Origin: DATLBY01 sp035526665
GTDB lineage: Bacteria; Acidobacteriota; Terriglobia; Bryobacterales; Bryobacteraceae
DNA length: 19,657 bases
Assembly: GCA_035526665.1 (NCBI GenBank)
Contig: DATLBY010000418.1
Span: forward strand, 1 to 19,657
Reading direction: 5' to 3'
Shown here in pieces: positions 16,342 to 19,657 of the stretch (within the stretch, counting starts at the first letter, position 1; each line of letters starts with the position of its first letter). Made by a program: the position numbers and the translations under genes. The notes beneath the pieces are model-generated. The model saw only the letters and a program-made list of their open reading frames with translations, ran no database searches and was not told the DNA's origin.

Positions 16342-16955
16342 TTTGTCCCCTTCCCCTCAACTGATGCTCCTGACTTCTCTCTGGGCGAGCTGACCTGCGC
16401 CGGCTTCTGTCCCGCTGCCTGCGCCTTTCGCTCTTCTTCTTCCTGCTCATTCCACTCTTTCAATTTCGACTGAACTTCGTAGACGACCCGGAGGCTTTCG
16501 TAGTACTTCACGCCGCGTTCCCAAGTACGGTGCAGCCGGTCGTCGGCCGCAGCCCAGACATTAGCCGGGTTCAGGTCGGAAGGCTTCAACTGCCTTACCT
16601 CGATTCCGGCAAAGCGGCCCAGCATGGAGAAGGACAGGATCGTCATGGCCATTCCCATGGCAAAACGAGGCTGCAGCAAGGGACGGAGCCAGCCTCCGAA
16701 GAGGTCCCGCAGGCCGCGGGATCCCGATGCAGGCTGCTCCGCCGGGATCTCAAACGCGATGCGTGTCAACAATGCCGGAGGAACCAGGACTTTTTCTGCC
16801 CGTCCGATGAACTCCACTGCGCTGAAGGCATCGCGCGCCAGCTCCGCGCAGGCAGCGCAAGTGCTCTCATGATCCAGGAGCGCGTGCAGCCGGGCGGCAT
16901 CCAACATGCCGTCAATCCGGTCGCAAAGCAGGATTTCAAACTCCGTACAGTTCAT
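16338..16955 (-). CDS. Membrane anti-sigma factor with zinc-binding ZAS domain
   Basis: The 205-residue product begins with the zf-HC2/ZAS anti-sigma domain: H29-x3-C33-x2-C36 (HESTCAAC) preceded by the IDGMLDAARLHALLDH helix. One membrane helix is at about 96-113 (RFAMGMAMTILSFSML), so the N-terminus is cytoplasmic and binds the sigma factor while the rest (113-205) is periplasmic. The periplasmic part is highly charged, with a coiled-coil-like KLKEWNEQEEEERKAQA segment and a basic, unordered tail. Its ATG overlaps the sigma factor stop by four bases, the usual arrangement of a sigma/anti-sigma pair. Release could follow regulated proteolysis or a zinc/redox change; the sequence does not say which. 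Confidence 0.9.
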   Translation of the reverse strand: MNCTEFEILLCDRIDGMLDAARLHALLDHESTCAACAELARDAFSAVEFIGRAEKVLVPPALLTRIAFEIPAEQPASGSRGLRDLFGGWLRPLLQPRFAMGMAMTILSFSMLGRFAGIEVRQLKPSDLNPANVWAAADDRLHRTWERGVKYYESLRVVYEVQSKLKEWNEQEEEERKAQAAGQKPAQVSSPREKSGASVEGKGTK

Positions 16956-17632
16956 ACAGCCGCCTTGTGCCGCCGCAGAATGCGGGCCAACTCGGCGCGC
17001 CCGCGGTTCAATCGCGATTTTACGGTCCCTTCCGGCACATTCAGAACTTCCGCGATCTCCCGATATTCCAACTCCTCCAAATCCCTCAAAATAACGGTTT
17101 CCCGCAGGTCCGGAGAGAGCTTCTGCAAAGCAGCCTGCAGCATCTCACTCGCTTCCCGCCCCGCCAGTATCGCATCCGTCCGGGCGGAAAATGCCGTCTT
17201 CTCCTCCAGCGTCGTCAACTGGTCTTCGATCGAATCGGTCGCCCGCTCCAACTTGTTCCGCCGGTAATTATCGATCAGCAGGTTGCGCGTCAGGCGGTTG
17301 AGCCATACCAGAAAAGAGCCCTCGCCGTGCCGGAAGCTGCGCAGGGTCTTGAACACCCGGAGGAAAACCTCCTGGGTAAGATCCTGGGCTTCCGATTCTT
17401 TCCCGGTAAACCGGTAGCAAACTCCATAGACACGCCGGGAGTGTAGGCGAACCAGCTCTTCCCACGCCGCTTCCTGGCCGCGGAGACACTGCTCTACCAG
17501 CTGATAGTCGGCGTCCAATGGGGCATCCGGTCTAAAGTACGCTGCCAATTTGCCAAATCCGGACGTGGACTGCGAACCTTCCTGGTTTTGCACGCTTCCG
17601 GCTCCGACGTGTATACTGGCCGCTGCTGCCAC
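16952..17632 (-). CDS. ECF-type RNA polymerase sigma factor (RpoE-like)
   Basis: The 226-residue protein has sigma region 2 (about 47-118, with EAQDLTQEVFLRVFKTLRSF and LNRLTRNLLIDNYRR) and region 4 (about 163-216, with LSPDLRETVILRDLEELEYREIAEVLNVPEGTVKSRLNRGRAEL), separated by a short linker and lacking regions 1 and 3, as in group 4 factors. It has a longer than usual N-terminal tail (about 40 residues). The GTG start at 17632 is chosen because GGAG lies six bases upstream on the minus strand. It heads the five-gene operon and is expected to switch on its own promoter when the anti-sigma factor releases it. Confidence 0.93.
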   Translation of the reverse strand: MAAAASIHVGAGSVQNQEGSQSTSGFGKLAAYFRPDAPLDADYQLVEQCLRGQEAAWEELVRLHSRRVYGVCYRFTGKESEAQDLTQEVFLRVFKTLRSFRHGEGSFLVWLNRLTRNLLIDNYRRNKLERATDSIEDQLTTLEEKTAFSARTDAILAGREASEMLQAALQKLSPDLRETVILRDLEELEYREIAEVLNVPEGTVKSRLNRGRAELARILRRHKAAV

Positions 17633-17659
17633 TTGTCTCTCCGTATTCCACCCACTGGA

Positions 17660-17687
17660 TAGAACGAGGATTTATCATAGGAAGTTC
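17660..17687 (-). promoter_or_regulatory. Candidate ECF (RpoE-like) autoregulatory promoter
   Basis: Reading on the minus strand, GAACTT (17687-17682) is followed by a 17-base spacer and TTCTA (17664-17660), a close fit to the RpoE-type pair of GAACTT and TCTA. The implied start of transcription, near 17653, leaves about a 20-base leader containing the GGAG (17643-17640) for the sigma factor GTG. The position, orientation and spacing all agree. This is a pattern match without experimental or computed scoring. Confidence 0.5.
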
Positions 17688-17760
17688 GCTCGAATAAGAC
17701 AAATTGCGGCGTTCAGAATCATTCTAGACCGCAAACATCGTTCGAACCAGAGCCGATCAC

Positions 17761-18831
17761 TTGACCACGTCCCTATCCCCAAGCACAGCAATCGCCCGGC
17801 GACGCATACTGACGGTGCTGGTTATTATAGGATTTTTGATCGCGGCCGCCTTCGGCCTCAGCCGGTTCCGGGGCTCCAGCTTTCGCTGGGATCTTTTCCT
17901 CACGACTTTTCGATCTCTCGACCTGCGCTGGCTGACTGCGGCTATCCTGCTGATTCTGCTGACATATGTAGGCAGGGCACTCCGCTGGCAGGTAATGATC
18001 AAACCGATCTGCCCGTCCCCCTCTTTCTACAATGTGCTGGTGTCCACCGTGATTGGCTTCACCGCGATCGTTCTTTTCGGGCGGCCGGGAGAACTGGTCC
18101 GGCCTTACCTGATCGCGATAAAGGAGAAAGTGCCGTTCTCCTCGCAGGTGGCCACATGGGTTCTGGAACGAATCTTTGATCTGCTGATTGTACTCCTGAT
18201 TTTTGGCTTCGCGCTCACCCAAGTCCAATCGGACGCTGCCAATCTGGGTCCTGGGCTGCAATGGATGATCCGGACTGGAGGCTATATCGTGGGTGGGTTG
18301 TGCGCCCTCTGTCTGATCATCCTGGTGATGCTGCGCCGGTTCTCCGATACCATGCGCCGGCGGATGCTGGATGGGCTATCGTTCCTGCCCGCGAAGTACT
18401 ATGCAAGAGCTGAGCAGGTGGTGACGGCGTTCACCGGCGGCATGGAATCCACCAGAAACCCGTACTTCATCTCGCAGGTCCTGTTTTACACCGTGCTGGA
18501 GTGGATCGTGATCGGCGCTTGCAACGTCTGTCTGTTTAAGGCTTTTCCTGCCACTGAGCACTTTACCGTCATGGACAATTTGGTGTTCATGGGGTTCGTG
18601 TCCTTTGGCAGCGCCGTTCAGATTCCGGGGGTCGGCGGCGGAATGCAGGTAGCCGCCGTCTTGATCCTGACGGAATTCTTCGGATTATCCCTGGAAGTAG
18701 CCACTGGACTCGCGATTCTCATTTGGCTTACTACATATGTAACAGTTGTCCCGTGGGGGCTGGCGTTGGGGCTGCATGAGGGAATTGGCTGGCGGAATCT
18801 CAAGAAACTGGAGGCAGAAGCCAATCAATGA
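17761..18831 (+). CDS. Flippase-like multi-pass membrane protein (AglD/MprF-type membrane domain family)
   Basis: This 356-residue integral membrane protein has about eight hydrophobic segments and the layout of the lysylphosphatidylglycerol synthase transmembrane region/UPF0104 family: ...LTAAILLILLTYVGRALRWQVMI..., IGFTAIVLFGRPGELVRPYLI, the conserved WVLERIFDLLIVLLIF, and GVGGGMQVAAVLILTEFFGLSL near the C-terminus. Such proteins are linked to lipid-linked sugar or lipid flipping and to glycan and hopanoid pathways; the substrate here is not known. I use TTG at 17761, the first possible start; GTG near 17815 is possible. There is no strong Shine-Dalgarno. The stop overlaps nrdR by four bases, and the gene is divergent from the sigma operon across a 128-base gap. 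Confidence 0.85.
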   Translation: MTTSLSPSTAIARRRILTVLVIIGFLIAAAFGLSRFRGSSFRWDLFLTTFRSLDLRWLTAAILLILLTYVGRALRWQVMIKPICPSPSFYNVLVSTVIGFTAIVLFGRPGELVRPYLIAIKEKVPFSSQVATWVLERIFDLLIVLLIFGFALTQVQSDAANLGPGLQWMIRTGGYIVGGLCALCLIILVMLRRFSDTMRRRMLDGLSFLPAKYYARAEQVVTAFTGGMESTRNPYFISQVLFYTVLEWIVIGACNVCLFKAFPATEHFTVMDNLVFMGFVSFGSAVQIPGVGGGMQVAAVLILTEFFGLSLEVATGLAILIWLTTYVTVVPWGLALGLHEGIGWRNLKKLEAEANQ

Positions 18832-19289
18832 ACTGTCCGTTTTGTGGTCACCGTGAGGACAAAGTGATCGATTCCCGGGAAAGTAAGGAAGGGGAACTCA
18901 TCCGGCGCCGCCGCGAGTGCCTCGGATGTGCCAGAAGATTCACCACTTACGAGCGAATCGACGAGATTCCGTACATGGTGATCAAAAAGGACGGCCGCCG
19001 CGAGAAGTTCGACCGGCAAAAGGTGATGACCGGCTTGTTGAAGGCCAGCGAAAAGCGGCCTATTAGCATGGCCAGGCTCGCCGACATCATCAACGAAGTA
19101 GAGTCAAAACTGGCCGATACGCCGGACCGGGAACTATCTACTACGGAAGTAGGAGAAATGTTGATGGAAAAGCTCAGCACCCTGGATAAAATTGCTTATG
19201 TCCGGTTTGCCTCTGTGTACCGCGACTTCCAGGATGTCGAGGCATTTTTGAACGAACTGACCGATCTGATGCGCCAGAAGCGGAACTAA
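18828..19289 (+). CDS. nrdR: Transcriptional repressor NrdR
   Basis: The 153-residue protein has the NrdR plan: an N-terminal zinc ribbon with C3, C6, C31, C34 (NCPFCGHREDKVIDSRESKEG, ECLGCARRFTTYERI) and an ATP-cone domain (about 49-139, starting VIKKDGRREKFDRQKVMTGLLKA and including IAYVRFASVYRDFQD). NrdR senses ATP/dATP and represses ribonucleotide reductase genes by binding paired boxes. Length and motifs are standard. The ATG shares four bases with the flippase-like gene, so it is translated by coupling from a membrane protein message. I saw no obvious NrdR box in the window's promoters or in the 260 bases downstream of this gene. Confidence 0.97.
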   Translation: MNCPFCGHREDKVIDSRESKEGELIRRRRECLGCARRFTTYERIDEIPYMVIKKDGRREKFDRQKVMTGLLKASEKRPISMARLADIINEVESKLADTPDRELSTTEVGEMLMEKLSTLDKIAYVRFASVYRDFQDVEAFLNELTDLMRQKRN

Positions 19290-19290
19290 A

Positions 19291-19318
19291 TGCGTGGGTC
19301 AGCAGCAACTGACTCGCA
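19291..19318 (+). other. Weak stem-loop after nrdR
   Basis: Two bases after the nrdR stop lies an imperfect stem: TGCG-tgg-GTCAG, a CAGCAA loop, and CTGAC-t-CGCA, nine pairs with an internal mismatch. There is no T-run afterwards, so it is a poor intrinsic terminator. It may help end or protect the nrdR message. Confidence 0.3.
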
Positions 19319-19379
19319 CAGCGGGTACACCGAAAAATCTGTAACCGAAATCATGTGGAAACATCTTCTAGACAGGGAC

Positions 19380-19409
19380 TTAACTTAGCATCCAGTTTGA
19401 TGTTACAAT
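19380..19409 (+). promoter_or_regulatory. Candidate sigma-70-like promoter upstream of the last gene
   Basis: TACAAT (19404-19409) is five of six to the -10 consensus, with TTAACT (19380-19385, four of six to TTGACA) 18 bases upstream. The implied start is near 19416, which would put the hairpins at 19433-19505 inside the leader. The local sequence is visibly richer in A and T than the surrounding genes. It is a weak to moderate pattern match only. Confidence 0.35.
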
Positions 19410-19432
19410 TAACGACGCACACCACGAACAGT

Positions 19433-19505
19433 CATGGGTTAAGCGTCACTCACGGCAAACGCTACCCGTGTACCAACCGGGCGCGTCGGATTGTCTCAAC
19501 CCCGG
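19433..19505 (+). promoter_or_regulatory. Structured 5' leader: two hairpins upstream of the last gene
   Basis: Hairpin 1 (19433-19470) pairs CATGGGT with ACCCGTG (one G-U pair) and, after a two-base TA bulge, AGCGT with ACGCT: 12 pairs around a 12-base loop. Hairpin 2 pairs CCGGG (19477-19481) with CCCGG (19501-19505) around a 19-base loop. Both precede the Shine-Dalgarno at 19534-19543. I checked by eye for cobalamin, SAM, glycine, cyclic-di-GMP and ZTP riboswitch cores and recognised none. The regulatory role is inferred from position and pairing only. Confidence 0.4.
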
Positions 19506-19533
19506 AGCAAACCGTCTTAGTTTCCAACATCTT

Positions 19534-19543
19534 GGGGAGGTGA
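19534..19543 (+). promoter_or_regulatory. Strong Shine-Dalgarno for the last gene
   Basis: GGGGAGGTGA is a near-perfect match to the anti-Shine-Dalgarno of 16S rRNA and sits six bases before the ATG at 19550. It fixes the start of the last gene and is by far the strongest site in the window, suggesting a highly translated product. Confidence 0.85.
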
Positions 19544-19549
19544 GTCTGA

Positions 19550-19657
19550 ATGGACCAGTTTGAAGACCAATTTATAGGCGACAGTACCGAACCTTTGGGT
19601 ATTCCTTTTGACGAGGAAGCCAATTTCTTCCATCCGGAAGAGGTTCAGGACGGCGAA
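19550..19657 (+). CDS. Unidentified acidic protein, N-terminus only (runs off window)
   Basis: Only the first 36 codons are visible, from ATG 19550 to the window edge with no stop. The peptide starts MDQFEDQFIGDSTEPLGIPF and is strongly acidic, with about 12 Asp/Glu and just no Lys or Arg visible. There is no signal peptide or membrane segment in this part. I do not recognise a family. It may belong to the ribonucleotide reductase system because it follows nrdR, but nothing in the visible residues supports that. The start is certain because of the strong Shine-Dalgarno and the long structured leader. Confidence 0.75.
   Translation, partial: MDQFEDQFIGDSTEPLGIPFDEEANFFHPEEVQDGE

Noticed and set aside
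19433..19505. A match to the cyclic-di-GMP-I, cobalamin or ZTP riboswitch classes
   Set aside because: GGCAAAC at 19454-19460 recalls the cyclic-di-GMP-I core, but the rest of the conserved core is absent, and no B12 box or ZTP motif is visible.
19355..19543. A 62-codon open frame from GTG 19355 that ends inside the Shine-Dalgarno of the last gene, a possible leader peptide
   Set aside because: It has no ribosome binding site, starts before the likely transcription start, and its residues look random. The hairpins explain the region better.

Overview
The window is dense, GC-rich bacterial chromosome with almost no intergenic space, short gene overlaps of the ATGA type, and both GTG and TTG starts. 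The gene mix (an M28 exopeptidase, an ECF sigma operon with DUF5668/DUF4097-type membrane proteins, a MOFRL glycerate kinase, a TesA-like lipoprotein beside a YbbA/YbbP-type exporter) fits a Gram-negative soil-type bacterium. It resembles Acidobacteriota such as the Solibacter/Bryobacter group. That placement is an inference from gene content and style, not a proven assignment. No insertion sequences, CRISPR arrays, tRNAs or rRNAs were recognised, and the region looks like vertically inherited core chromosome.

Layout, left to right. (1) 2-517: the 3' part of a cyclophilin-type prolyl isomerase, then a convergent MFS transporter (527-1750, minus). (2) 1838-5558, plus: a tightly packed trio of an HlyD-like membrane-fusion adaptor, an unrecognised 312-residue protein and a secreted M28 metallopeptidase. 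(3) 5560-9523: a YbbP-like double FtsX permease and a YbbA-like ATPase on the minus strand, divergent from a GDSL (TesA-like) lipoprotein; this matches the E. coli tesA-ybbA-ybbP arrangement. (4) 9513-11265, minus: a small membrane protein of the low-affinity iron permease family, then a coupled HAD phosphatase and LON-substrate-binding-domain protein. (5) 11309-13955, plus: an SDR oxidoreductase, shikimate kinase (aroK) and a MOFRL-type glycerate 2-kinase, each overlapping the next. The glycerate kinase appears to start at a non-standard codon.

(6) 13939-17632, minus: a five-gene overlapping operon of ECF sigma factor, ZAS-type anti-sigma factor, a zinc-finger multi-membrane protein, a small DUF5668-type membrane protein, and a large DUF5668/DUF4097 protein. 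The sigma factor is preceded by a close match to an RpoE-type promoter, so the operon is probably autoregulated. It reads like an envelope-sensing module that partly resembles LiaF/phage-shock systems. (7) 17761-19289, plus: a flippase-like integral membrane protein overlapping nrdR, the ribonucleotide reductase regulator. (8) 19290-19657: a 260-bp non-coding stretch with a predicted 12-bp hairpin and a second hairpin, then a very strong Shine-Dalgarno and the first 36 codons of an acidic protein that runs off the window.

The best candidates for something not well described are the ECF/B-box/DUF4097 operon with its promoter, the structured leader near the right edge, the non-ATG/GTG/TTG start of the glycerate kinase, and the unknown 312-residue protein between an orphan adaptor and a secreted peptidase.
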